DNA of 64,000 nucleotides from the NCBI RefSeq assembly GCF_900176535.1, contig NZ_FWXT01000001.1:2294001-2358000 (forward strand), read 5' to 3'. The notes beneath the pieces are model-generated. The model was not told where the DNA came from and searched no databases. It saw only the letters and a program-made list of their open reading frames with translations. How positions within the stretch are numbered: position 1 is the stretch's first letter; every line of letters begins with the position of its first letter. Source of the DNA: Pedobacter africanus (lineage in GTDB: Bacteria > Bacteroidota > Bacteroidia > Sphingobacteriales > Sphingobacteriaceae). The position numbers were made by a program, and so were the translations under genes. Of this stretch, positions 37,346 through 46,639 are shown in pieces.

Positions 37346-37470
37346 TTACAATTCTGATTTTTAATGGATTCCAAGATTACCTGGTCGGTAAAGGTCTGAA
37401 CGCTTCGTTCGATAAAAGGCCATCGGGCGAATGCCCCAATAGGTGTTCATTTGGAATAAATATAAAACTA

Positions 37471-38124
37471 TTAAGGTCTTATTATAGTCTCTTTGTATAT
37501 TACTGGCAAATGATTCTGAATATTACTCCACTCATCATCAGCTAGCTTAAATTTGTCCATAAATAATTCTTTGTATTCTGGCCTGAATCCAATTATATCT
37601 AACGGATAGGAATAATCATTTGCAGAATATTTCCCCCATAAGCCACTTTCGCCAAAAACGAAAAATTCTTTATGAATTGATTCAAGCATTGTTGACGACA
37701 CAAAGTTCCCACTATTAAGCTCTTTCCACGAAATATCAGAGGGGAATTTCATTCTGAACATTGGATCTTTTAAAGCCCCATTAAAATCATTCTCGATTAT
37801 TAAAAAATAATCATCACCAATGGTTCTAATACAATCCTGCAGTTTAAGGAAATCTTCCTCAACAAAAAGCCGCCCCCCTTCTACAGCAACGATATTAAAC
37901 TTTTCAGAAAAAACTAACTCAGGTAATCCCGAGCTTTGATTAATAAATACATTTTTCCAAATAGCCTTCCATTTCTTTTCATAATCATCATTAGACAACC
38001 AATATTTTCTCAAATATTCTTCACCTATCTCCAAATTTCCCCATTCCGATCGAGAAATTGTTTTCGAATACATATCATATCCCTCTAGAGAATATTCATC
38101 TATTATTGTTTGGTATTCTTTCAT
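37471..38124 (-). CDS. Orphan immunity-like protein of a polymorphic toxin
   Basis: 217 residues, acidic and aromatic-rich, with no signal peptide. I do not recognise a named immunity family. Its start codon overlaps, in the sequence TCATGA, the stop of a 52-codon fragment that reads like the very C-terminus of a secreted toxin. That geometry is typical of toxin-immunity pairs. The gene is AT-rich compared with its neighbours, consistent with transfer. The segment EFFVFGESGLWGKY is the most distinctive part. It could still be an unrelated acquired gene. Confidence 0.55.
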   Translation of the reverse strand: MKEYQTIIDEYSLEGYDMYSKTISRSEWGNLEIGEEYLRKYWLSNDDYEKKWKAIWKNVFINQSSGLPELVFSEKFNIVAVEGGRLFVEEDFLKLQDCIRTIGDDYFLIIENDFNGALKDPMFRMKFPSDISWKELNSGNFVSSTMLESIHKEFFVFGESGLWGKYSANDYSYPLDIIGFRPEYKELFMDKFKLADDEWSNIQNHLPVIYKETIIRP

Positions 38125-38279
38125 GAATTAATTCTTATTTTATAAATTTCACCGCCCTTATTTATATCCGAAGTATACTGTCCTGTTTTTGTAGAATAAT
38201 GATTAAATAATGTGGTACCATCAGATAATTCCACTGCTCCACTTTTTAATTTTTTCCCTCCAGCGCCATAACCTCTAAT
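38121..38279 (-). pseudogene. C-terminal fragment of a polymorphic toxin
   Basis: The minus strand holds an open frame of 52 codons ending in TGA at 38121-38123, with a toxin-tail-like sequence (GYGAGGKKLKSGAVELSDGT, then HYSTKTGQYTSDINKGGEIY). There is no start codon, and its left part overlaps the stop of the NTF2-like gene. The break therefore falls close to that gene's end. I infer the rest of the toxin gene was lost by deletion. Confidence 0.5.
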
Positions 38280-38772
38280 GCAAGCTGATCACCCGTGTTA
38301 TCTGCCAGTGGCCATCCTTTAACCGCCACATGGTAACAAATTTACTCGGGCGACTTTCTCCGGGCTCATTGATATTGCGGAAACTATGATAGCCGAACTG
38401 GACAGCGCCATATCCAGGTATTTCGTAGACCTCAATACTCCCCGGTGTGAGAATACGTGTCACTTTACCGCAAATATTTTTTTGAATGGAGGCCAGTAGA
38501 TCCTTTTTTGAGTTAGAAAAACCACCGCGGTCGTGATAGAATTCAATATCATCCGCCGTAAGTGAATCCATTTTGGCAATCTTACAGTTGTTATAGGTAT
38601 CAAAATAGATACTATCCATTTTAACAATGGTACGGTACAACTCTACCGACGCGGGAATATAAGGGGCCGGTACGTAATGCTTAACTGAATCTGTACCAGG
38701 TTTATTATTCTGCGCAAAGGCAACAGCAAAAAAAGCTGTTAAAATGAAAGTCAGTGTTAGTATCTTTTTCAT
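38275..38772 (-). CDS. Secreted DUF4440/NTF2-like protein
   Basis: 165 residues from ATG at 38772; a TTG further upstream is unlikely. The signal peptide is MKKILTLTFILTAFFAVAFAQ. The mature part has the SnoaL/NTF2-like pattern, with DSLTADDIEFYHDRGGFSN and a C-terminal VTMWRLKDGHWQITRVISLH. Such proteins are small periplasmic ligand-binding or enzyme-like folds of unknown role in Bacteroidota. The C-terminus looks complete although it abuts the toxin fragment. Confidence 0.75.
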   Translation of the reverse strand: MKKILTLTFILTAFFAVAFAQNNKPGTDSVKHYVPAPYIPASVELYRTIVKMDSIYFDTYNNCKIAKMDSLTADDIEFYHDRGGFSNSKKDLLASIQKNICGKVTRILTPGSIEVYEIPGYGAVQFGYHSFRNINEPGESRPSKFVTMWRLKDGHWQITRVISLH

Positions 38773-38921
38773 TCCGATGTTAGTTGTGTTTTTGACACAA
38801 AACTCCAAACTATGTTACTGGAATACTTGATTTCTTGACGATAACTCCGTTCATCTTAGCCGATCAGCATTTCTAATCGCAGAAAACAGCTAACTACATA
38901 CCATGCTACTGAAGCTTCTTT

Positions 38922-39180
38922 TTACAGTGCTTCAGCCTCATTAATACTGAGCCCAGTATATTCAGCTATTTTATCAAGATTGAAGCCTTCAGCTTTAGGC
39001 TTGCCCGCTATTTCAACTGTTCTTTGATAAATCCCTTCAGCTCTGCCACGAGCCTCTCCTATTTCTTCCCCCTCGTCTCTTGCACCTCCTATTGCGGCAT
39101 AATAGTCCCATCTGGCTTTTGTTTTTGCGCTGATCATATCCTTTTCCTCCTTTGTTAAGTTAATGTATCTGGCAGTCTGG
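38922..39180 (-). pseudogene. C-terminal remnant of an Rpn-family (PD-(D/E)XK) transposase-like nuclease
   Basis: A reading frame of about 80 codons ends in KIAEYTGLSINEAEAL and contains LTKEEKDMISAKTKARWDYY and a Glu/Gly-rich GEEIGEARGRAEGIYQRT. These are the typical end of Rpn/PD-(D/E)XK nuclease family proteins of about 300 residues. The catalytic N-terminal domain is missing, so it is a dead remnant. An ATG at 39137 gives a 71-residue frame that is probably not a real gene. Confidence 0.6.
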
Positions 39181-39443
39181 CAAAACTTAAAGCAATTCGA
39201 TTTCCCCTTTTGAAAGGCCAGTTAACTCTGCAAGGCGATGCTGCTGGCTTATTTTCCCTGACCTGCACAAAGCAGTGTATGGATTGGCGGGGGCCAGCCG
39301 AAGGCAGGGAACAGCTCAATTGCCTTTGCAACCAGAATTGTTAAACGAACGCATGGAGGTCTATATCTCTTTTGTAGCAGAGAACAGGAAAGAGATTTGC
39401 AACAGCACTTACCTGAGAAGTTTTAACAAGTAACGGCAATCAT
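39181..39443. other. Gene remnant region between the Rpn tail and locus E
   Basis: There is no complete gene here. On the plus strand a frame open for about 80 codons ends at 39433 with a plausible protein tail (MEVYISFVAENRKEICNSTY from 39353). It has no recognisable family or upstream part and is probably another fragment left by deletions. Confidence 0.35.
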
Positions 39444-39476
39444 AAAAAAAACCGGCACCTGTTAAAGATGCCGGTT
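39444..39476 (-). terminator. Rho-independent terminator of locus E
   Basis: The stem AACCGGCA / TGCCGGTT with an 11-nt loop is followed on the minus strand by a run of T. It lies 14 nt after the susD stop. Confidence 0.8.
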
Positions 39477-39489
39477 TTCTATCTCCTAT

Positions 39490-40791
39490 TTAAAACGCCG
39501 GATCGGCAGGTGTATTCGGGTTGTTGTCGCGCTCTACAAAAGGATAAGGGAAGAAATTCCGTTTCCTGTCTGCATTTGGCTGTCCAAACCTGCGCATATC
39601 TTCCAGTTTTAAACCGGATAAATAAAGCTCTATACAGCGGTGCTTGTAAATGAGCGGCAGGATATTGGCCGGGGTTAAAGGTACTACTACTACCGGAGGC
39701 AAGCCCGCCCCCACACCAAAGGGATCCGCAGCGGGTTGTTTGGTAACTACTTTATTTAGCTCTGCCAATGCATTAACCGGATCCGGCGCTGCCTGACGGG
39801 CATACACCTCGGCCTTGATCAATGTAATTTCTCCGGGCAGGTATAGTGGGATGGCTGTAGTACTTGTTAATCCAAATCCGCCTAAACGTGCAGTTGGTGC
39901 AGTAGCATTAGGCACAGTATAAAAGGCAAGGCGCTTATCGGCCGGATCAGGAGTATTTGCTCCCGTTAAACCCAGATTGGCATTGGTAGGCTGAAACACA
40001 TTATTGGTTGAAGTAGCAATCTCAAATATCGGGTTCAAAGTCTGCGCATCGAAGTTAAATGTCGACTTCTTAGTCAGGTCAACACTATTTGCTGCAGCCA
40101 AAGCTACCGGATAATTGCCCGCAAACAGCGCGTACCTTGCTTTTATGGCATACAAGCTATTCACAATATCTATCCCGGCAGGCATGTTGGCCAGAAAAGC
40201 GGAACTGATATTTTTAGCTGCAATAACCGCAAGTGCATTGTCTATTACCGCAATTGCCTTGTTAAACCCTTCAACCCTGCTTATAAAGCTTACATTTTTC
40301 CCGATACCTGAAGGTATGTTTTCCCAGTATTGAGAAAGGTTTCCTAAGGCCAGGGCTTTATACAAGCTGGCATAAGCAATTAGTCCGGAAGCATAATTTT
40401 GATCGGACAGGTTTGCAGCATTGTTGATCACGTTATCTGCATCAAAAATGATCTTATTGCTATAGGTCCACAGGTTTGTTAGAATATTATTCGTACCATC
40501 TACACTATTACCACCGGTGAACAACTGCAGTTCAGGAATATTTCCTGAGTTCATCAGCATGATTTCATTGGTTGAAAAACCTGTTGTGGATACTGAATTG
40601 AAGTAAACCCCTAAACGGCCAACAGTATACACCCTTTGCAGGCCTACTGTTACCCCGGTCAATCCCTTTGCGGTGGTTAGCACATCATCAGAGTTTGCAC
40701 CGGATGGGTTCCTGTATTCCTTTTTACAGGAGGCGATCATAACCAGCACCAATAGCGTGCAGGTTATTTTATATATATAATTTCTTTTCAT
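39490..40791 (-). CDS. SusD/RagB nutrient-binding lipoprotein (locus E)
   Basis: 433 residues, the smallest SusD here. The lipoprotein signal is LLVLVMIASCKKEYRNP. Helical segments typical of the family are LNLTAYASLYKALALGNLSQY-like in the first half and LYLPGEITLIKAEVYARQ and KHRCIELYLSGLKLEDMRRF in the second. It follows its susC after 28 nt. Its mate is also of a different subfamily from loci A-D. Confidence 0.9.
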   Translation of the reverse strand: MKRNYIYKITCTLLVLVMIASCKKEYRNPSGANSDDVLTTAKGLTGVTVGLQRVYTVGRLGVYFNSVSTTGFSTNEIMLMNSGNIPELQLFTGGNSVDGTNNILTNLWTYSNKIIFDADNVINNAANLSDQNYASGLIAYASLYKALALGNLSQYWENIPSGIGKNVSFISRVEGFNKAIAVIDNALAVIAAKNISSAFLANMPAGIDIVNSLYAIKARYALFAGNYPVALAAANSVDLTKKSTFNFDAQTLNPIFEIATSTNNVFQPTNANLGLTGANTPDPADKRLAFYTVPNATAPTARLGGFGLTSTTAIPLYLPGEITLIKAEVYARQAAPDPVNALAELNKVVTKQPAADPFGVGAGLPPVVVVPLTPANILPLIYKHRCIELYLSGLKLEDMRRFGQPNADRKRNFFPYPFVERDNNPNTPADPAF

Positions 40792-40819
40792 CAGAATATG
40801 ATTTTTGTCCTTAATTCAA

Positions 40820-43800
40820 TTAAAACTTAGCTTTTACTCCTAAACTGAACGTCCTTGGGATTGGGACAGAGCCAAAATCAATGTTTCGGAGGATGGTTGA
40901 TTGCCCTCCTGAATTCAGTTCCGGGTCATATCCTTTATAGTTGTCCCATGAAATCAGGTTTCTTCCGCTTAAGTTAATGGTCAGGTCCTGGATAAACTTC
41001 ACTTTCCCGATATTGTAGCTGAGCGATACTTCCCGCAGTTTGACATAAGAACCATCATCTATCCGCCATTCTTCTGTAGCATACACACCCGCCACATAAC
41101 CACGTGGCAACAAACCCATTTGTTCCTGCTCTGCTACCTTACCATTACCTACACCCTGGCGTGTGCGCCAGTCGGCATTCCATACATCTGCCCCTTCCGA
41201 AGCATCAAGCTGAATGTGTAAGCCAAGTTTTTTATAGGTAAAATCATTTACAAAGGATGCGGTATAATCCGGGTTCGGATCTCCAATAACCTTACGCAGC
41301 GTAGTTCCGGTAGGCAAGCCGTCTGCCCCTCTTTGCGGGGTAAAGGTAGTGGTAGAGTTTTGTATACCACGTTCCAGCTGAGGGATACCAGCTGCGTTGG
41401 TCAGCAAACTCCCATCGGAGTTGCGCGCAAAGAAAGTACCATAAAAGACCCCCACAGGTTCGCCATCGATGATGGCCACCGGAGCTCCGGGATTGGTGGT
41501 GATGAGCTGCAGGGCACCTGTTCCCTCTGCCTTATTCCTATTACGGTTAAAAATGAAAGTCGAATTCCATTTAAAGTTTTCTGTGGCCACAGGTGTTCCT
41601 GAAAGCATAATCTCTATACCCTTGTTTTTTAAGGCCCCGTTATTCTGTAACAAGGAACTGTAGCCCATGGTAGGTGCAATAACCACCGGAACAAGCAATT
41701 CATCAACCTTTTTAGTATACCAATTGAATACCAGGCTTAGCCTGTTTTTAAAGAAAGACATATCTGTTCCGATCTCCAGTTCTGTTTGTCTTTCGGGGGC
41801 AACGTCAACGTTTGCAAGCTCAATTTTTGAAGCCAGCGCCGTTTTGCCAAGGAAAGAAGAGGATAGATATTCATTAAACCTGGCATAAGGGCCGATTCCG
41901 GTTAAGTTACCCGATTGCCCATATGCCGCTCTTAATTTAAAGGTATCCCACCATTCTGATGCGCCAAAGTCTTTCCAGTAATCTGCCGACGAAAGCACAT
42001 AACTGACATTACCCTTTAAATAGGCCTTGGTACGGTTTTTCTCCCCAAAAACGGTAGACTGATCTACACGCACCGCACCGGTTACGAACAGGTGGTCTTT
42101 ATATTTAAAATTCTGTTGTAAGTAAGCGCCGCTAATAGATTGCTGTAGCCTGGCGTCATTATTAGGCAAAATGGTACTTGCACCATTTACACTTTGAACA
42201 AAAGGTGCAAGCCCGCGACCATTAGAAAGCAGATAGTTGTTCTTTTCATACTGATAAGAACCGCCCAATTGCGTAGTAGACAGAAAGACATCGCTTAATT
42301 TCGCATCATAGGTAAAGTTCAATTCATGATTGAACAGCGTAGCAACATTATTGGCCGCACTTGCGTAGCCGTTAAGAGAAGGATCTAGTGTTGGTCCGCC
42401 ACCGTAAAAACCTGTACTTACATTATAGGCAAAAGGCGGAATAAATGTAGTTCCGTTCTGCGTAGTATTGTCTACCCCGATGGTATAATCAACCGTCAGG
42501 TTTTTTACCGGGTTTAATACCAGTTTGGCATTGGCAATTACACGGTTTACGGTTTGCCTTTGTTTGATGTCCTCAATTACCGATACCGGGTTTACCCTGC
42601 CGCGCTCCCCTACTGATTTCAGGTTGCCCAGGGCATCTCTGGTAAAGATGTCATGAAAGTTACCGATAATGGTAACCGAGTTCATTGGCGAGAAAAAAGA
42701 GTTGCCATCAGGTTTTTCATTGGCATCGCTATGGATGTAGTTGAACCCTGCGGTTACTTTGGCCCAGTCGTTAATTTTCTGATCCAGGTTGGCCCGCATG
42801 TTATAGCGTTTGAAATCTGTGTTTTTGATGATACCCTGGTTAGAGAAATAGCCCAGTGAGGTATAAAACTTGGTATTGTCGCTGCCTCCGGCCAGGGATA
42901 CTGTATTGTCTGTTCCCAGCGCGGTCTGGAAAATATAATCCTGGTAATTGTACCTGGTTACCGGTGTGGTATTGGTAAGCAATGCGGGAGGTGTACCTAC
43001 CGTCTGGATCACATCCTGTGTAAAGGCATCAACTGTTCCGCCAAACTTAACCGGCGACTGGTTCGTTTCTACCTGCTTGCGGAGCTGGCTATGTGTAAAA
43101 CTGGTAGAAAGACTAACCACGGGCTTGCCGCTGGTTCCTCTTTTGGTAAAAATCTGGATTACACCGGCATTTGCCCTTGAACCATAAATGGCCGCAGCAG
43201 CAGCACCATTTAAGACCTCTATACGTTCAATGTCATTAGGATTGATGTCTACCATCCTGTTCTGGCCTATGGCGCCTACAAAGTTTCCATTGCCTCCAAC
43301 ACCGCTACCACCACCGTCATAGTTGGCCGAAGTATTGGTTACACGGGCAGTGGCATTGTTTACAATTACCCCATCAATGATATATAACGGATCTGAGCCT
43401 GAATTGATGGAACTCACCCCCCTTAGCCTTACAGACATTCCGCCTGCAGGATCTCCAGAGTTCTGGCTGATCTGTGCGCCGGGCGCTTTACCCTGTAAGG
43501 AAGACAATACGTTTCCGCTGGGGGCTTTCACCAGGTCATCGCCCTTAACAGAGGTAACATAGCTACCCATCTGTTTACGGGTGGTTCCCTGCGAGGTACC
43601 TGTTACGATAACCTCGTCTAGCCCGATGTTATCTGCTGACAGCTCTCCGTTCACTGTAACCTGGGCACTGGCGCCCAGCTGAACGGTTTTGGTTTGTGAC
43701 TTATACCCGATAGAAGAGAATACCACCTGGTAACTGCCGGGGGCCAGATCGGCCGAAAGGCTGAACTTACCTTCGCCGTTGCTGGCCATGGCCGCATTTG

Positions 43801-43981
43801 TATTCTGTATTTTAACTACTACCCCGGGAATTCCGATACTGGAACTACCTTCGGTTACTTTTCCTGAAATGGTGTAGCGCTTGTTTTGTGCATTTACGTT
43901 TTGAATAAAAACCAGCACAAGAATAGGCACCCAGAAAATCAGCCTGATTTTGCGGCACCTCTGTTTGTAGAGTTTTTTCAT
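40820..43981 (-). CDS. SusC/RagA TonB-dependent transporter (locus E)
   Basis: 1053 residues. The N-terminus has a charged start (MKKLYKQRCRKIRLIFW) before the hydrophobic signal core. A regulatory-like domain (about 35-120) leads into the TonB-box-like LDEVIVTGTSQG. The plug has VLNGAAAAAIYGSRANAGVIQIFTKRG, and the barrel ends in FSLGVKAKF. Unlike loci B-D its upstream region has no phased GCA repeats, so it is controlled differently. It lies 84 nt downstream of anmK and could be reached by read-through. Confidence 0.94.
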   Translation of the reverse strand: MKKLYKQRCRKIRLIFWVPILVLVFIQNVNAQNKRYTISGKVTEGSSSIGIPGVVVKIQNTNAAMASNGEGKFSLSADLAPGSYQVVFSSIGYKSQTKTVQLGASAQVTVNGELSADNIGLDEVIVTGTSQGTTRKQMGSYVTSVKGDDLVKAPSGNVLSSLQGKAPGAQISQNSGDPAGGMSVRLRGVSSINSGSDPLYIIDGVIVNNATARVTNTSANYDGGGSGVGGNGNFVGAIGQNRMVDINPNDIERIEVLNGAAAAAIYGSRANAGVIQIFTKRGTSGKPVVSLSTSFTHSQLRKQVETNQSPVKFGGTVDAFTQDVIQTVGTPPALLTNTTPVTRYNYQDYIFQTALGTDNTVSLAGGSDNTKFYTSLGYFSNQGIIKNTDFKRYNMRANLDQKINDWAKVTAGFNYIHSDANEKPDGNSFFSPMNSVTIIGNFHDIFTRDALGNLKSVGERGRVNPVSVIEDIKQRQTVNRVIANAKLVLNPVKNLTVDYTIGVDNTTQNGTTFIPPFAYNVSTGFYGGGPTLDPSLNGYASAANNVATLFNHELNFTYDAKLSDVFLSTTQLGGSYQYEKNNYLLSNGRGLAPFVQSVNGASTILPNNDARLQQSISGAYLQQNFKYKDHLFVTGAVRVDQSTVFGEKNRTKAYLKGNVSYVLSSADYWKDFGASEWWDTFKLRAAYGQSGNLTGIGPYARFNEYLSSSFLGKTALASKIELANVDVAPERQTELEIGTDMSFFKNRLSLVFNWYTKKVDELLVPVVIAPTMGYSSLLQNNGALKNKGIEIMLSGTPVATENFKWNSTFIFNRNRNKAEGTGALQLITTNPGAPVAIIDGEPVGVFYGTFFARNSDGSLLTNAAGIPQLERGIQNSTTTFTPQRGADGLPTGTTLRKVIGDPNPDYTASFVNDFTYKKLGLHIQLDASEGADVWNADWRTRQGVGNGKVAEQEQMGLLPRGYVAGVYATEEWRIDDGSYVKLREVSLSYNIGKVKFIQDLTINLSGRNLISWDNYKGYDPELNSGGQSTILRNIDFGSVPIPRTFSLGVKAKF

Positions 43982-44064
43982 ACATTTATTTGGTTTATTT
44001 CAGTTAATACACCTTATACCAACATAATGTTTTACAAAACCCAAAATATTTGACTTTAATCTGA

Positions 44065-45264
44065 CTATTCGGGCAAACAAACTTTGCCCATGCTTACTGA
44101 TGGCACCCCCTCCCTGTCGCCGAAATTGGTTTTATTGCCTACCATGGTTTCATTGGCCAGTATAGCAAACAATACGGCCTCTTTGGCATCGGGATTAATT
44201 TCGAGCTCGTTGGTAGAGAAAAAGCTGGCATTTTTAAGGACTCCCTTTAGCCTGTTTAACAGTAAAGGGTTATGCATGCCGCCCCCGCTCACAAAAATTG
44301 AAGGGGTGCGGCCTTTCCCGAAACATTTTTCAATGGCATTGATGATCACATCGGCAGAGAAACGGCAAAGTGTAGCCATAACGTCTTCGTTGCTGATGTT
44401 TTCCGTTCCTGAATGCTGTTGCGCTTCCGCTAAATATTCAAGATTGAAAAGCTCTGGCCCGGTTGTTTTGGGAAAGTCTGCTTCCAGGAATTCTGACTGC
44501 ATCAGTGCTTTTAAAAGTGCGTCATTTGCTGTTCCTGCGGTAGCAATACGCGCATCCTCATCAAAATACAATCCTTTATAGTGCCATTGTACAAACTGGT
44601 CCATCAGGGTATTTCCCGGCCCAACATCGGTAGAGAACACTTTGGCAGCGTCGTTATCGCCCGGTAAATAGGTAAAATTGGCTATGCCGCCTATGTTGAG
44701 CATGATGCGGTCTTCGCCCGTTTTAGAGAAGAGCAGGTAATCGCCATATACGGCCAGGGGAGCGCCTTCGCCACCTGCAGCAATGTGTTTCTGCCTGAAA
44801 TCGGCAATGGTAATGATGCCTGTTCTAACGGCAATATGGTCGCCATCGCCAATCTGTAAGGTGGCATTGGGATACTCTTTAAGCCCATGCAGCGATTGGG
44901 GCGCATGAAATATGGTTTGGCCATGGCTGGCGATGACATCTACATCTTCTGGTTTCAGCCCCCAGGAAGCGATAGCTTCCAGGATCATATTGGCATGCAC
45001 CAGGCCCACCTTTTCGTTCATCAGGCAAACCATTTGAAGGTCTGCGTCCCTGCGCGAAAAAATAGCCTTTATTTCTGCCTTAAACTCATTGGTATAAGCA
45101 ACCGTTTTGAATTGGACCAGCCTTACCCTGGTTTGGGTGCCACTGCCCGATAAGGCACATAAGGCAATGTCTAGCCCGTCCATAGAGGTGCCAGACATCA
45201 GTCCGATGATCATCCGTTCGGGTTTCTGAATGATGTTAAAGAATTTTTCCCAGTTTGCGTTCAT
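44065..45264 (-). CDS. anmK: Anhydro-N-acetylmuramic acid kinase
   Basis: 399 residues of the AnmK family, which hydrolyses and phosphorylates 1,6-anhydro-MurNAc to MurNAc-6-phosphate in peptidoglycan recycling. The ATP-binding signature GLMSGTSMDGLDIAL is near the N-terminus. Further motifs are SHGQTIFHAP, LNIGGIANFTYL, DVGPGNTLMDQF and VSGGGMHNPLL. The gene is 10 nt after the aldehyde dehydrogenase, so it is co-transcribed with a gamma-glutamyl pathway, an unexpected pairing. Confidence 0.95.
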   Translation of the reverse strand: MNANWEKFFNIIQKPERMIIGLMSGTSMDGLDIALCALSGSGTQTRVRLVQFKTVAYTNEFKAEIKAIFSRRDADLQMVCLMNEKVGLVHANMILEAIASWGLKPEDVDVIASHGQTIFHAPQSLHGLKEYPNATLQIGDGDHIAVRTGIITIADFRQKHIAAGGEGAPLAVYGDYLLFSKTGEDRIMLNIGGIANFTYLPGDNDAAKVFSTDVGPGNTLMDQFVQWHYKGLYFDEDARIATAGTANDALLKALMQSEFLEADFPKTTGPELFNLEYLAEAQQHSGTENISNEDVMATLCRFSADVIINAIEKCFGKGRTPSIFVSGGGMHNPLLLNRLKGVLKNASFFSTNELEINPDAKEAVLFAILANETMVGNKTNFGDREGVPSVSMGKVCLPE

Positions 45265-45274
45265 AAGGATAGCT

Positions 45275-46639
45275 TTAAGATTTAAGGTGCCAGGCTTTAG
45301 TTTTGGTAAAGGCCCTTAGCCCCTGGTGTGATAAGGTGGAGCCAATGCCCGAATGCCGCCTGCCGCTCCAGGGCAGTCCGGCACTTACCCTGTCGCAGCA
45401 ATTCCAGTAACCGGTTCCGGAGTCGATCTGCTTCAGGATCTGTTTTGCCCTTTCCATGCTGGCTGAATAAACCGAGGCCGTTAAGCCATAAGCCGTATCC
45501 TGCATTAAATAGGTGGCTTCGGCATCGTCATTTACTTTCATGATACCGATGATGGGCCCAAAACTCTCTTCCTGCATCAGCTTCATGTGGTTGGTTACCT
45601 GGGTGAGTACGGTAGGCTCAAAATAATAACCCTGCCCTGCTATCCGTTTACCGCCCGCCAGCAACACAGCTCCATTTTCCTGAGCTTCCTTAACCTGGCG
45701 CTCCAGTACATCCAGCTGCTCTTTTCGGGTAAGGGCACCTATATACACGCCATCCTGTGTTGGTGGGCCCATTTTCCAGGATTTCACTTCATTTACAAAA
45801 GCGGCTATATAATCGTCGTACACCTTTTCATGCACATAAATACGCTCTACAGCACAACAACTCTGGCCATTGTTATAAAAGGCCCCATCGGCTGTAGCCG
45901 CAGCCACAGCATTGATATCTTTTACATCATCGGCCACATATAATGGGTCTTTGCCCCCCAGTTCGAGCTGGCAGGGCACCATTTTTGGCGCTACACGTTC
46001 ATAAATGTGCTTGCCGGTTTTATAAGATCCGGTAAAGAAATAGCCGTCGAAGTTCATGTCCAGCAAATGCTCGCCGGTTTCTTTGCCGCCTATGGCCATT
46101 TTAAATACGTCTTCGGGCAATCCGGCCTGCTTTAGCAGGCGGTCTATTTCCTGCCCGGTAAGCGTAGCATATTCTGAAGGCTTATACATTACCGCATTTC
46201 CGGCCAGTAGGGCCGGGATGAAAACATTTACCCCTACCAGGTAAGGATAGTTCCATGCCGAAATGTTGCAGATGACACCCAGGGGCTCATAAGACACCTG
46301 TTCTTTTAAGCCATCGGCATCCGTTACCTGCTCATCAGAAAGGTATTGCTCTACATGGTCCAGCATCCAGCTGATCCTGTTACGGGCACCATTGATCTCG
46401 TTACGGGATTGCTGCAGGGGTTTGCCTACTTCTGAGGTCAGCACGGCTGCCAGCTGCTCTCTTTCTACTCCCAGCAGTTCATAAAACTTTGCGATGACGG
46501 CCCTACGTTCCTGTAAAGTTTTAGCTGCCCAGTTTTTCTGTCCCATTTTGAGCAGGTTGCGTTTGTGTGACAAGGATTTGCTGTCGTCTTCTTTTACAGT
46601 AGTGATAATTTCTTCAGTAGCGGGATTTACTATGTTCAT
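45275..46639 (-). CDS. NAD(P)-dependent aldehyde dehydrogenase
   Basis: 454 residues of the ALDH superfamily. The general-base Glu is in LELGGKDP and the catalytic Cys is in NNGQSCCAVERI. The cofactor region has FTGSYKTGKHI and NISAWNYPYL near the N-terminus. It overlaps the gamma-glutamyl hydrolase gene by 4 nt. In the proposed pathway it oxidises gamma-glutamyl-aminoacetaldehyde to gamma-glutamylglycine, but the family is broad and specificity cannot be read off. Confidence 0.9.
   Translation of the reverse strand: MNIVNPATEEIITTVKEDDSKSLSHKRNLLKMGQKNWAAKTLQERRAVIAKFYELLGVEREQLAAVLTSEVGKPLQQSRNEINGARNRISWMLDHVEQYLSDEQVTDADGLKEQVSYEPLGVICNISAWNYPYLVGVNVFIPALLAGNAVMYKPSEYATLTGQEIDRLLKQAGLPEDVFKMAIGGKETGEHLLDMNFDGYFFTGSYKTGKHIYERVAPKMVPCQLELGGKDPLYVADDVKDINAVAAATADGAFYNNGQSCCAVERIYVHEKVYDDYIAAFVNEVKSWKMGPPTQDGVYIGALTRKEQLDVLERQVKEAQENGAVLLAGGKRIAGQGYYFEPTVLTQVTNHMKLMQEESFGPIIGIMKVNDDAEATYLMQDTAYGLTASVYSASMERAKQILKQIDSGTGYWNCCDRVSAGLPWSGRRHSGIGSTLSHQGLRAFTKTKAWHLKS

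Noticed and set aside
39137..39137. Independent 71-residue gene starting at 39137
   Set aside because: The frame extends upstream with Rpn-type sequence, so it is the tail of a lost larger gene.
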